DNA of 64,000 nucleotides, from the NCBI GenBank assembly GCA_964537035.1, contig CAZIAK010000013.1:46000-109999 (forward strand), in the 5' to 3' direction. The number at the start of each line of letters is the position of its first letter. The stretch's first letter is position 1. Origin of the DNA: CAZIAK01 sp964537035 (lineage in GTDB: Bacteria; Planctomycetota; B15-G4). The notes under the pieces were generated by a model. That model saw only the letters and a list, made by a program, of their open reading frames with translations, did no database searches and had not been told where the DNA came from. The translations under genes were made by a program, and so were the position numbers. Positions 42,124 through 50,256 of the stretch are shown here, one piece after another.

Positions 42124-43334
42124 GTCACTCGATCCACGATTTCTCCGCCAAGCTTCGGCAACCCTCCGTGTTGCCGGCTGTCGAGACCTATGTGCGCTGG
42201 CGTCGCGCCGTGCGCGCGGCGAAGGCCAGCGGCGAGACCGCACCCACGCCGCCCGCCGAGCACGCGCCCCTGTCGATCAACCTCGACCTGACCACCGCCT
42301 GCAACTACCGCTGCGATCACTGCATCGACTGGGACATCCTCAACAGCCCGGACAAGTACGACCCCGATGAACTGCTGGCCTCGGTCACCGAGATGGCCGG
42401 CCGGGGTCTGCGCTCGGTGATCCTGATCGGCGGCGGCGAGCCGACCCTGTTTCCGAAGTTCGTCGATTTCGTGGGCGCGCTGAAGAAGCTGAACCTGCAG
42501 ATCGCCGTGGTCAGCAACGGCAGTCGTGGTGACAGGCTGCTGGCCATCACGCCCCTGCTCGACGAGCGCGACTGGATTCGCCTGTCCCTCGACAGCGGCA
42601 GCAACAAGCTCTTCCGCGACATGCACAAGCCGGTCGACAAGCAGCTCGACCTCGATGACATCTGTTCGTGGATCCCCAAGATCAAGGCGGCGAACAGCAA
42701 GCCCCGCATCGGCTTCTCGTTCATCATCACCTGGGAAGGCGCCAACCGGGCCGACTGCGCCGTGCACGAGAACGTGCAAGAGATCGTCGAGGCGGCGCAG
42801 CGGGCCAAGGCGTCAGGCTTCGACTACATCTCGCTCAAGCCCTTTCTTGAGCGCACCCCCGACGGCGCCGAGGTCATGGACCCGTCGAGCGCGGGCGAGC
42901 TGGCCACCATGCTCAAGCGCATCCGGATCGAGGTCGACAAGGCCAAAGAACTCGGCGACGACAGCTTCGACGTCTACGAGAGCACCAACCTGCGCATGCT
43001 CGAGAGCGGCGACTGGTCTGAGTACACGCGCCAGCCGAAGACCTGCCACATGCAGGCCCTGCGCCAGGTGCTCACCCCCACCGGCCTGTTCAACTGCCCC
43101 GCGCACCGTGGTGTGCAGAAGGCCCGCATCGCTGACGCCAACGGCTTCGCCACCGCCGAGGCCGCCGAGACGACCACCGCTCAGCTGGCCACGATTCTCG
43201 ACGACTTCGACGCCAGCCACGAGTGCCGCGAGGTCACCTGCCTCTACAACAAGGTGAACTGGTGGCTCGAAGAGCTGATCGACAGCGACGAGGCCCTGAC
43301 CGCCAGCCCTGAGCGAGAGGATTACTTCCTCTGA
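42120..43334 (+). CDS. Radical SAM protein
   Basis: A 404-residue radical S-adenosylmethionine enzyme. The cluster motif is C61-NYR-C65-DH-C68 in LDLTTACNYRCDHCIDW. The SAM-binding GGGEPTLFP segment follows. C-terminal cysteines (TCHMQ, FNCPAH, ECREVTCLYN) may bind a second cluster, as in SPASM-type members. The product is not evident; the operon (NUDIX, Gfo/Idh/MocA, heptosyltransferase) suggests a sugar or surface-polymer role. It starts with a 4-base overlap and ends 13 bases before the heptosyltransferase gene. Confidence 0.9.
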   Translation: MSHSIHDFSAKLRQPSVLPAVETYVRWRRAVRAAKASGETAPTPPAEHAPLSINLDLTTACNYRCDHCIDWDILNSPDKYDPDELLASVTEMAGRGLRSVILIGGGEPTLFPKFVDFVGALKKLNLQIAVVSNGSRGDRLLAITPLLDERDWIRLSLDSGSNKLFRDMHKPVDKQLDLDDICSWIPKIKAANSKPRIGFSFIITWEGANRADCAVHENVQEIVEAAQRAKASGFDYISLKPFLERTPDGAEVMDPSSAGELATMLKRIRIEVDKAKELGDDSFDVYESTNLRMLESGDWSEYTRQPKTCHMQALRQVLTPTGLFNCPAHRGVQKARIADANGFATAEAAETTTAQLATILDDFDASHECREVTCLYNKVNWWLEELIDSDEALTASPEREDYFL

Positions 43335-43347
43335 ACAGGCTGCCAGT

Positions 43348-43896
43348 GTGAACAGGGTGCTGGTGCGACTGCCCACCTGGGTCGGCGACGTGGTCATGGC
43401 CACGCCGGCGCTGCGAGCGCTGCGGATGGGTTTTCCCGGGGCGCGAGTCATCGTAGAAGGCCGAGGCTTCATGGCCGGTCTCTTGGCGGGGCTCGACTCG
43501 TTCGACGAGTTCCTGCCCGCCCCTGGCAAGAGTGTGGGAGACGTGTGGCGGCACAGTCGCCTGCTGGCNNNNNNNNNNNNNNNNNNNNNNNNNNNNNNNN
43601 NNNNNNNNNNNNNNNNNNNNNNNNNNNNNNNNNNNNNNNNNNNNNNNNNNNNNNNNNNNNNNNNNNNNGGCCCGCGCCACATGGCCGTGGCCCTCGGAGT
43701 GCCCACGATCACCGTCATGGGCCCCACCGACCCGCGGCACACGAACTACGAACTCGATCGGCAGCGCGTGCTCCGCGAAGAGTTTGACTGCAGCCCGTGC
43801 CACCAGAAGATCTGCCCCATCGATCACCGCTGCATGACCCAGCTGGCGCCCCAGCGGATTGTAGATGCAGCGGGGGAGTTGTTGGGAACGTTCTAG
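43348..43896 (+). CDS. Heptosyltransferase (GT9), interrupted by assembly gap
   Basis: Both ends of a glycosyltransferase family 9 enzyme are present around 100 N. The start is MNRVLVRLPTWVGDVVMATPALRAL, as in WaaF/RfaF. The end has GVPTITVMGPTDPRH and CSPCHQKICPIDHRCM, the Cys-rich tail of many family members. These enzymes add heptose to lipopolysaccharide core. About 150 residues are readable where a whole enzyme has about 340, so the true gap is probably near 600 bases, not 100. The GTG start lies 13 bases after the radical-SAM gene. Confidence 0.88.
   Translation: MNRVLVRLPTWVGDVVMATPALRALRMGFPGARVIVEGRGFMAGLLAGLDSFDEFLPAPGKSVGDVWRHSRLLXXXXXXXXXXXXXXXXXXXXXXXXXXXXXXXXXXGPRHMAVALGVPTITVMGPTDPRHTNYELDRQRVLREEFDCSPCHQKICPIDHRCMTQLAPQRIVDAAGELLGTF
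43569..43668. other. Assembly gap of 100 N
   Basis: Exactly 100 N, the usual placeholder for a gap of unknown length. It falls inside the heptosyltransferase gene. Confidence 0.98.
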
Positions 43897-43984
43897 CAAT
43901 TTCACTTGCCCCCCCCACCTCCGTAGTCCACTCTAGCTACATACTGATCCGGAAATGCTCGCACTTGCAACTGGGGACATCTAA

Positions 43985-45337
43985 TTGTTGATAACAAACA
44001 AACGAGTGTTCAGCATTTTGTTGCTGTCATCGCTCGCACCGGCGGGAGTGGCGCAATCCACAGGATGTAATGAGCTGGGGCGAGAGGCCGACATCCCTGG
44101 CGGCACATACAATCCGATTACCCATCAATGCAGTTCACTGACGCTCACGATCGACATTCTCGGCCAGAGCATCACCATCAACACGCCAGCCTCGTGTCAG
44201 TCTGGATACACAACGTATGCAGGGACGATCTACAAGTGTGGGGCCACGGAAGTAGAGGGGTCGAACTGCACCCCAATGGGCTACATGGTACCCGTTGTCG
44301 CCTACTCCCCCGACCCCATCTGTCCCCCGCTCCCACCAACACTCTCCTTCGACTCGATGGAGGATGCGCAACAGTATTTGCAATGCCCCACACCTGAGCC
44401 GATCAACACGACGAGTGATTGGTCGGCTTCAGTGAGTCGATGCCCCAAGGTAGGCGTCCAATCGGCCAGCGTGCATGGAACCTGGATTGAAGGGCCAACC
44501 GGGAACTACCTCTTCTGGGAGCAAGAACTCGATCAGGGGTTGGATTACCTAGGAGCCCAGCCAACGTTTGACCCTTGGCTTGATGCGCTCACTCCCGCTC
44601 CAGTAGCTGCCCATCCTGACCTGTCGCTGGTCTATACAACGGTGCCACCCCTTGCAGCTGCTCGGGTCTTCGCCAGTTTCACAGCCACTTGGCCAGGCGC
44701 ATCGACATCTGTAGAAACAGTGGTCACCGGGATCTGGTCACCGGATGGGCGATTCGACGTTACGGCCCAGATCCCTTCCGTCGCCGACGATGGAAGCCCC
44801 AACCTCATTGAATCTCGTGTCGCCTTCGATGGCGCAGTGCTCACTGTCATGGCCGAGGGCTCCCCCGATGCCATGGCCTTTTTCCCCGGAACTGCTCAAG
44901 CCACAGCGGCTTTCAGGCATCAGGCGCCCTGGGCTCGGTTCATCATGTCCTGGCTGATTGACCCGTTCGCGCTGAACTCAGAGAGCGATATCTCCTGGTC
45001 ATCGGCGGACGTCGGAGCTTCTGAGCGGATGATCACGCGCACGTCAGGGGCAATTCAGCAGACCTTGCTTGTGGATCTTGCAAACAACTTCTCTCCTGAA
45101 CGGATGGAGTTGCTGGGCTCGGGAAACGTGTTTGCCCGTCGAACCTTCGCGAACTATCAAGATCTTGGGGATGGAGTGATGCGCCCAAAGAACGTGACCC
45201 AGTCCACGCTATTCGGAGTGGGAGGCACCTCCTACGACGAGAGCTTGTTGATACGACGAGTGGAGCTGCTCGATGAACTTCCAGCCGGCTTCGGGCGAGT
45301 GGAGCCGGGTGAAGATCTCTGGGTCATCGTCCCCTGA
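43985..45337 (+). CDS. Secreted protein of unknown function, AT-richer than neighbours
   Basis: A 450-residue protein with a signal peptide (MLITNKRVFSILLLSSLA, cleavage expected after GVA). The start TTG at 43985 is tentative; a GTG at 44006 is another option. The mature N-terminus has many Cys (SCQSGY, KCGATEVEGSNC, DPICPPLPP), likely disulfides, and the rest is beta-rich. I do not recognise it. Base composition is clearly lower in GC (about 52-65% in the stretches I counted by eye) and codon use differs from its neighbours, so it may have been acquired. Confidence 0.75.
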   Translation: MLITNKRVFSILLLSSLAPAGVAQSTGCNELGREADIPGGTYNPITHQCSSLTLTIDILGQSITINTPASCQSGYTTYAGTIYKCGATEVEGSNCTPMGYMVPVVAYSPDPICPPLPPTLSFDSMEDAQQYLQCPTPEPINTTSDWSASVSRCPKVGVQSASVHGTWIEGPTGNYLFWEQELDQGLDYLGAQPTFDPWLDALTPAPVAAHPDLSLVYTTVPPLAAARVFASFTATWPGASTSVETVVTGIWSPDGRFDVTAQIPSVADDGSPNLIESRVAFDGAVLTVMAEGSPDAMAFFPGTAQATAAFRHQAPWARFIMSWLIDPFALNSESDISWSSADVGASERMITRTSGAIQQTLLVDLANNFSPERMELLGSGNVFARRTFANYQDLGDGVMRPKNVTQSTLFGVGGTSYDESLLIRRVELLDELPAGFGRVEPGEDLWVIVP

Positions 45338-45354
45338 ACCAGAGGCGCCGCCCC

Positions 45355-45715
45355 CTACTTCCAGTCCATGGAGCGGATGCGGCTGTAGTCTTGTGCCAGG
45401 TGGCCGAGATCGATGCCGAAGCGATCGGTCGGGTGCACCTCCCCGCCGTTGAAGGAGTGGTCACGAAGTAGGCCATGGCGCTGCCGTCCGGCCTTTCGAC
45501 CGGCAGCCAGTCACTTGACCGTCCTTGATCAACAGGCGCTCCCGGGAGCCGTCGCGGCTGACCATGCCTTTGGTCCACGGGGTGGAAAAGGTGAGGTTCA
45601 GGTCGGCGCCCCAGAGGCCGCTGCCCTCGAAGCGTTCGTAGAGCACCCAGGCGTTGGCGGCGGTGAAGGTGCCCCGTGCGAGTAGGCTGCGGGGCAGGCC
45701 TTGCTCCCGCCACAC
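45355..45715 (-). pseudogene. Gene remnant with two frameshifts
   Basis: A coherent protein can be followed across three frames. One frame gives AANAWVLYERFEGSGLWG and TPWTKGMVSRDGS; a second gives DWLPVERPDGSAMAYFV; a third gives FNGGEVHPTDRFGIDLGHL and ends SRIRSMDWK at 45355. In-frame stops and a TGA shortly before the first segment show that it is broken. Two single-base errors in the assembly could also explain it. I do not recognise the family. Confidence 0.6.
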
Positions 45716-45754
45716 TGCGCCTACGCTTCAGCAGCCCGTGGGCAGAGTGTCGCC

Positions 45755-46576
45755 CTACTCGCCCCCAGCGGCGCCCACTTCGCCGACCCCCGTCTCCTCA
45801 CCCTCGCGTCGACGCCGGTGCTCCTCCCAGGCCCGCTCGGCGCGCTCGTGGCGCAGCTCGCCCACGGCCTCGCTGTGTTCCACGTCTCCTGCAGCGTCCC
45901 GGCGGCGCTCGCCGAGCGTCTCCAGCGCGGCCTCCTTGCCATAGACGATGAGGCGATCATCCACACCGATGGACGTCTCGCCCCGGGGCGAGCCCACGTA
46001 ACTGCCGTCGGCGCACTGAATGCCCAGCACGGTCACGCCCTCCTTCGACAGACCGGACTCGGACAGGCGTCGACCAGCCAGCCAGTGCTCGTCGTGAATG
46101 ACCAGCTCGGTGATGGCGTATTCGGCGTGCAGCTGGAGCAGGTCGACGTAGTCCTTCAGGATGATCCGGCTGCTCCTGCGCAGCATGGTCCGCAGCATGC
46201 GGTGCAGGTGTACCTTGGCGAAACGGTTGAACAGGAGCGCGGTGAAGAGCGCCAGCCCCAGGCTCAGGTAGAGGAGCCGCTCGAGCACTTCGCCTGAATC
46301 ATCCGTCCCTGAGAAGGTGAGCACCAACGACGAGACCGCGGTGACGATGCCGATGTTGCCCACCACCATCAGCACCATCATCACCCGCCGCCTGAACGGA
46401 TGATTGACCATGCTCTCGGACTCGAGGGTGGTGAAGCCCACGCCGGTGAAGGCCGAGATGGCCTGAAGCCTGGCCAGGTCGTTGGACACGCCGGTCAACG
46501 TCAGGGCCGCCACGGCGGTGCGGATCACGAAGGACGCGAAGACGAGCACAAACAACAGCGAGAAGATGGCGCCCAT
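45755..46576 (-). CDS. Membrane protein with TrkA-C (RCK_C) domain
   Basis: A 273-residue protein. N-terminal transmembrane helices include MGAIFSLLFVLVFASFVI, VLMVVGNIGIVTAVSS and LLYLSLGLALFTALLF. A TrkA C-terminal domain at about 150-215 (YAITELVIHDEHWLAGRRL, GVDDRLIVYGKE) is a ligand-binding fold that gates potassium and other transport systems. The last 60 residues are charged (EEHRRRREGEE). It may sense a small ligand to control transport. AGGG precedes the ATG by 8 bases. It is divergent from rfaE2. Confidence 0.82.
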   Translation of the reverse strand: MGAIFSLLFVLVFASFVIRTAVAALTLTGVSNDLARLQAISAFTGVGFTTLESESMVNHPFRRRVMMVLMVVGNIGIVTAVSSLVLTFSGTDDSGEVLERLLYLSLGLALFTALLFNRFAKVHLHRMLRTMLRRSSRIILKDYVDLLQLHAEYAITELVIHDEHWLAGRRLSESGLSKEGVTVLGIQCADGSYVGSPRGETSIGVDDRLIVYGKEAALETLGERRRDAAGDVEHSEAVGELRHERAERAWEEHRRRREGEETGVGEVGAAGGE

Positions 46577-46834
46577 GGTCGGACCCTATTTGGAGCTGGT
46601 CAGCTGTTGAGCCTATCGGTTCCGAGGGGCCGGGGACATGGCACTGTTCTGCGGGGATTCTGCCGTCCTTGGAGGACAGCCAGTCCTCAGAGCAGTTTCA
46701 GCCGAAACCGTTGGCTCGCCGCGCCTCCCCTGTACCATGGCAGCCAGCACAGGGTCGGCGTGGCTCTCGGCACAACGACACGCTGTGCACCACACTCCCC
46801 ACGGCGCCAGAGCCAGCTACGAGGGCAGCGGACC

Positions 46835-47368
46835 ATGACCCACACCGAATCCTCCCCGTCCACTGAATCCTCGCCGCCCCCCGGCCCCGCCACCGAGCCC
46901 GTGCGCGTCCTCGCCGACTATCACGACCTGGCCAGCGCACTGCGCGCCGTGCGAGACGCTGGCAAGACCGTCGCCCTGGCCAACGGCTGCTTCGACGTGC
47001 TGCACGTGGGCCACCTGCGCCTGCTGGCCGAGGCCGCCACCACCGCCGATTTGCTCGTGGTCGCGCTCAACACCGATGAATCCGTCTCCGCAAACAAGGG
47101 CGACAAGCGCCCCTGGGTGCCCCTCGTCGAGCGCATGGAGATCATGGCCTCCCTGCGCGGCGTCGATTACGTCACCAGCTTCGCCGAGTCCACCGCGGGC
47201 CCCCTGCTCGCCGCCCTGCGCCCAGACGTACACGTGAAGGGCACGGACTGGACCGCGGACACCGTCCCCGAGAAAGACGTGGTCACGGCCTATGGCGGCC
47301 GTGTGGTCATCGCCGGCGACCCCAAGACCCACGCCAGCACCGACCTCATCGAGCGCATGCAGAGCTGA
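46835..47368 (+). CDS. rfaE2: D-glycero-beta-D-manno-heptose 1-phosphate adenylyltransferase
   Basis: A 177-residue nucleotidyltransferase equal to the C-terminal domain of HldE/RfaE. It couples heptose 1-phosphate with ATP to make ADP-heptose for lipopolysaccharide core. The HxGH site is HVGH (57-60) within NGCFDVLHVGHLRLL; later motifs are LNTDESVSANKG and HVKGTDWT. A Ser/Pro-rich leader of about 25 residues precedes the domain. It stands alone, 3 kb from the heptosyltransferase gene; both belong to the same pathway. The stop is inside the first unit of a 39-bp tandem repeat. Confidence 0.93.
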   Translation: MTHTESSPSTESSPPPGPATEPVRVLADYHDLASALRAVRDAGKTVALANGCFDVLHVGHLRLLAEAATTADLLVVALNTDESVSANKGDKRPWVPLVERMEIMASLRGVDYVTSFAESTAGPLLAALRPDVHVKGTDWTADTVPEKDVVTAYGGRVVIAGDPKTHASTDLIERMQS

Positions 47369-47462
47369 TCAGCACGGGGCCGCCAAGCCAAGCGTGTGCA
47401 GAGCTGCAGATCGCGGCGCGGCCAAGCCAAGCGCATGCAGAGCTGATCAGCGCGGCGCTGCC
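47354..47462. repeat. 39-bp tandem repeat, about 2.8 copies
   Basis: Units start at 47354, 47393 and 47432. Each opens CGCATGCAGAGCTG or CGTGTGCAGAGCTG, and the first two end GCCAAGCCAAG. The first unit covers the rfaE2 stop and the third covers the stop of the convergent glycosyltransferase gene. The palindrome GCTGATCAGC is in units 1 and 3. Confidence 0.9.
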
Positions 47463-48559
47463 AGCACCTCGCGGTAGAGCGACAGGTAGCCGTCGACCAT
47501 GACCTGGGGACTGAACCTGGCCGCGACCCAGGCCGGGCCCGCTGCACCAAGGCGCCCGCGCAACCCGTCGTCTGTCAACACTCGCGCCAGCGCCTCGGCC
47601 AGGGCGGCTGGATCGCCCGGCGGCACCAGCAGGCCGGTCTCGTCGTGACTCACCGCGTCGGCCAGTCCCCCGACCCGACTGGCGATGAGCGGCAGGCCCG
47701 CCGCCATGGCTTCGAGCCCCGCGATGCCCAGGCCTTCAGCCCGTGAGGGCATGACGAAGACGTCGGCAGCGCCCAGCAGATCGGGAGCGTCGTCGCGCTG
47801 GCCCAGGAAGCTCACCCGTTGCTCCAGGCCCAGCTCGCCAGCCTGACGACGCAACGCGTCGAGCACCTCACCGTCTCCGCCCAGCCAACAACGCCAGGGC
47901 GGCAGGCTCCCGGCGGAGTGCAACTCGGCGAGTGACTGCAACAACACGTCGAAGCCCTTGCGCCGGGTCATGCGAGCCAGGCCCAGCAGCACCAGGTCGC
48001 CAGGCTCGGCCCCCAACTCGCAGCGCACGTCGTGCCGCGAGCGGGTCGCTGCCATGGCCTGCGGATCGACAGCGCTGCACAGTGTCACGATGCGCGACCG
48101 CGGCACGCCACCCTCTCTCAACAGCTGAGCCACCGCAGGAGAGATCGCCGCCGCCCGCTGCACCAGATCGCCGTACAGCTTGCGCGTCCAGAGGTTGCTG
48201 CGAATGGGACGGTCCATGCGCCGGGTGGTGATCGCCGGCTTGCCCGCGCGGCGAGCAGCCCAGCCTCCCAGCCAGTTGGCCCGGCCCGTGTGCAGGTGCA
48301 CCAGGTCGACGTCTTCGGCGCGAAAGCCTCGGGCCAACCCGGAGATCGCCGACAGCTGCCAGTCGCCGCGCATGGACACCGTGCGCACGGCGATCGACAG
48401 CTCACGCGCCCGCTGCTCTTCGACACTGCCCGGGCGACAGAAGAGCACGTTGCGCACGCCAGCCCGGGCCAGGCCCTCCATGAGCAGGAAGACCTGGACC
48501 TGTCCCCCGGAGAAACCGGACTCGGTGTCCACGTGAGCGATGGTGAGCTGGGCTGCCAT
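47447..48559 (-). CDS. Glycosyltransferase family 4
   Basis: A 370-residue GT-B glycosyltransferase, which moves a sugar from a nucleotide donor to a lipid- or polymer-bound acceptor. The N-terminal acceptor domain starts AHVDTESGFSGGQVQ; the C-terminal donor site is PSRAEGLGIAGLEAMAAG, with the E-x7-E motif. The ATG at 48559 gives the normal length. It reads toward rfaE2 and the two genes end in the 39-bp repeat. Its sugar and acceptor are unknown; surface polysaccharide is the likely setting. Confidence 0.9.
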   Translation of the reverse strand: MAAQLTIAHVDTESGFSGGQVQVFLLMEGLARAGVRNVLFCRPGSVEEQRARELSIAVRTVSMRGDWQLSAISGLARGFRAEDVDLVHLHTGRANWLGGWAARRAGKPAITTRRMDRPIRSNLWTRKLYGDLVQRAAAISPAVAQLLREGGVPRSRIVTLCSAVDPQAMAATRSRHDVRCELGAEPGDLVLLGLARMTRRKGFDVLLQSLAELHSAGSLPPWRCWLGGDGEVLDALRRQAGELGLEQRVSFLGQRDDAPDLLGAADVFVMPSRAEGLGIAGLEAMAAGLPLIASRVGGLADAVSHDETGLLVPPGDPAALAEALARVLTDDGLRGRLGAAGPAWVAARFSPQVMVDGYLSLYREVLAAPR

Positions 48560-48654
48560 GAGCTGCCAGAATGCCCCGCGCCCCCCGCCGATACCATGCC
48601 CACCAGGACACACATCGCACATGCGCGGTCTGGGCGGCTTGCTACCCTGCGGCC

Positions 48655-50112
48655 ATGCAAGCCTCAACGAACGCTTCACCCCGCTCGCCAGCGGCCTCTC
48701 GCGCTCTGTCCATGGTCGTCGCCCTCGGCACTCTGGGGGCCATCGTCACCATCAACTCGCCGCTTCTCGCAGCCGACGACGAGCCCGTGGTGGCCGCCCT
48801 GTCCCGCAGCGGCGACGGGCTGCCCATCTGCGGGCTGGGAAAGGACTTTCATGCCGGCCGCCGGGCCCTGCTGCGCGAGAAACTGGGCGACGAGGGGCTG
48901 GTGCTCGTGCGCGGCCTGCCCGAGACCCGCGACTACGTCGAGTTTCGCCAGGACAAGGTCTTCTGGTACCTGACCGGCATCGAGACCCCGGGCGCGGCCC
49001 TGCTCATGGACCTGACCTCCGGGCTCGAGATCCTGTTCCTGCCCCACCCCAGCCCCAGCAGCGAAGGCGTGGAGGGCGAGCTGTGGGACAGCGCCGATGA
49101 TTGGGTCCCCGAGCTGTGCGGTATCAGCCAGGTCATGGCCGAAGACGAGCTGCCAGATCTGCTCCACGACATGGTCTCCGAAGGCGACGTGATCTGGATC
49201 TCCCGCAACCCCTACGTGGCCCTGGCTGGCGGCTTCGACCGGGCTCAGCCCGCCGACATGAAGCGCCGCAGCAGCCCCTTCGACGGACGCACGAGCCGGG
49301 AGAATGCCCTGGCGGGCAAGCTCGAATCGACGTACGGCGCCGAGGTCAAGAACCTGGGCAAAGCGCTCAACGCCATGCGCCTGGTCAAGACCAGCGAGGA
49401 GATCGCGGCGCTCAAGCGGGCGGCGGTCTCGGGCGCGCGAGCCATGACCGAGGCCATCCGTTCCACGGCCCCCGGTCGAGGCGAGTGGGAACTCGACGCC
49501 TTGCTCGGCTTCGTGCAGCAGATCCAGGGCGCGGCGGGCATGGCCTACCACGCCATCGTGGGCTCGGGCCCCAACTCTTGCGTGCTGCATTACAGCGCGT
49601 CGTCCCGCCGCCTCGCTGACGGGGACATGCTGCTCATCGACGCGGGCTCAGAGGTCGACCATTACACAACGGACATCACCCGCAGCTGGCCGGTCAACGG
49701 ACGCTTCAGCGACCGACAAGCCGAACTCTACGACGCCGTGCTCGACGCTCAGGCCGCAGGCATCGCCGCCGTGCGCCCGGGCGCCACCTTGATCGACGTC
49801 GACAACGCAGCCAACAGCGCGCTGCGCGAGCGGGGCTTCGGCGCGTTCATCCGCCATGGCGTCTGCCACTACGTGGGGCTCGAGGTCCACGACGTGGGCG
49901 CGTATCTCGAGCCCTTCGTGCCCGGCGTGGTCTTCACCGTCGAGCCCGGGCTCTACGAACTCGAGACAGGCATCGGCATTCGCATCGAAGACGTGGTGGT
50001 GGTCACCGAGACGGGCTGCGACGTGATCACCAGGGACGTGCCCGTGTCCCGTCAGTCGATGGAAGATCTGGTGGCGTCCCCGGGGCTGCTCGATTCCATG
50101 ACTGACCGCTGA
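48655..50112 (+). CDS. Xaa-Pro aminopeptidase, M24B
   Basis: A 485-residue M24 metallopeptidase that removes an N-terminal residue before Pro. Residues 1-45 contain a hydrophobic segment (LGTLGAIVTINSPLLA), so export or membrane attachment is possible. The N-terminal AMP_N domain spans about 60-190. Metal ligands of the creatinase fold are visible in LIDAGSEVDHYTTDITR (two Asp), YVGLEVHDVG (His), VEPGLYELETG (Glu) and IRIEDVVVV (Glu). Length and order fit PepP-like enzymes. It is divergent from the GT4 gene across 95 bases. Confidence 0.93.
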   Translation: MQASTNASPRSPAASRALSMVVALGTLGAIVTINSPLLAADDEPVVAALSRSGDGLPICGLGKDFHAGRRALLREKLGDEGLVLVRGLPETRDYVEFRQDKVFWYLTGIETPGAALLMDLTSGLEILFLPHPSPSSEGVEGELWDSADDWVPELCGISQVMAEDELPDLLHDMVSEGDVIWISRNPYVALAGGFDRAQPADMKRRSSPFDGRTSRENALAGKLESTYGAEVKNLGKALNAMRLVKTSEEIAALKRAAVSGARAMTEAIRSTAPGRGEWELDALLGFVQQIQGAAGMAYHAIVGSGPNSCVLHYSASSRRLADGDMLLIDAGSEVDHYTTDITRSWPVNGRFSDRQAELYDAVLDAQAAGIAAVRPGATLIDVDNAANSALRERGFGAFIRHGVCHYVGLEVHDVGAYLEPFVPGVVFTVEPGLYELETGIGIRIEDVVVVTETGCDVITRDVPVSRQSMEDLVASPGLLDSMTDR

Positions 50113-50256
50113 GCCTGCACGCCACAGCGCTGCCCGCCGAACGCGTCCCGACCGCGCTTACCCCGGCGCACGGCTCGCCAAGTCTGCAACTCTGCTCTTA
50201 GCTCCCGGCCGCTCACATCGGTATCCTGACCGGCCCTGAACCACTGCGAGCCAGCC

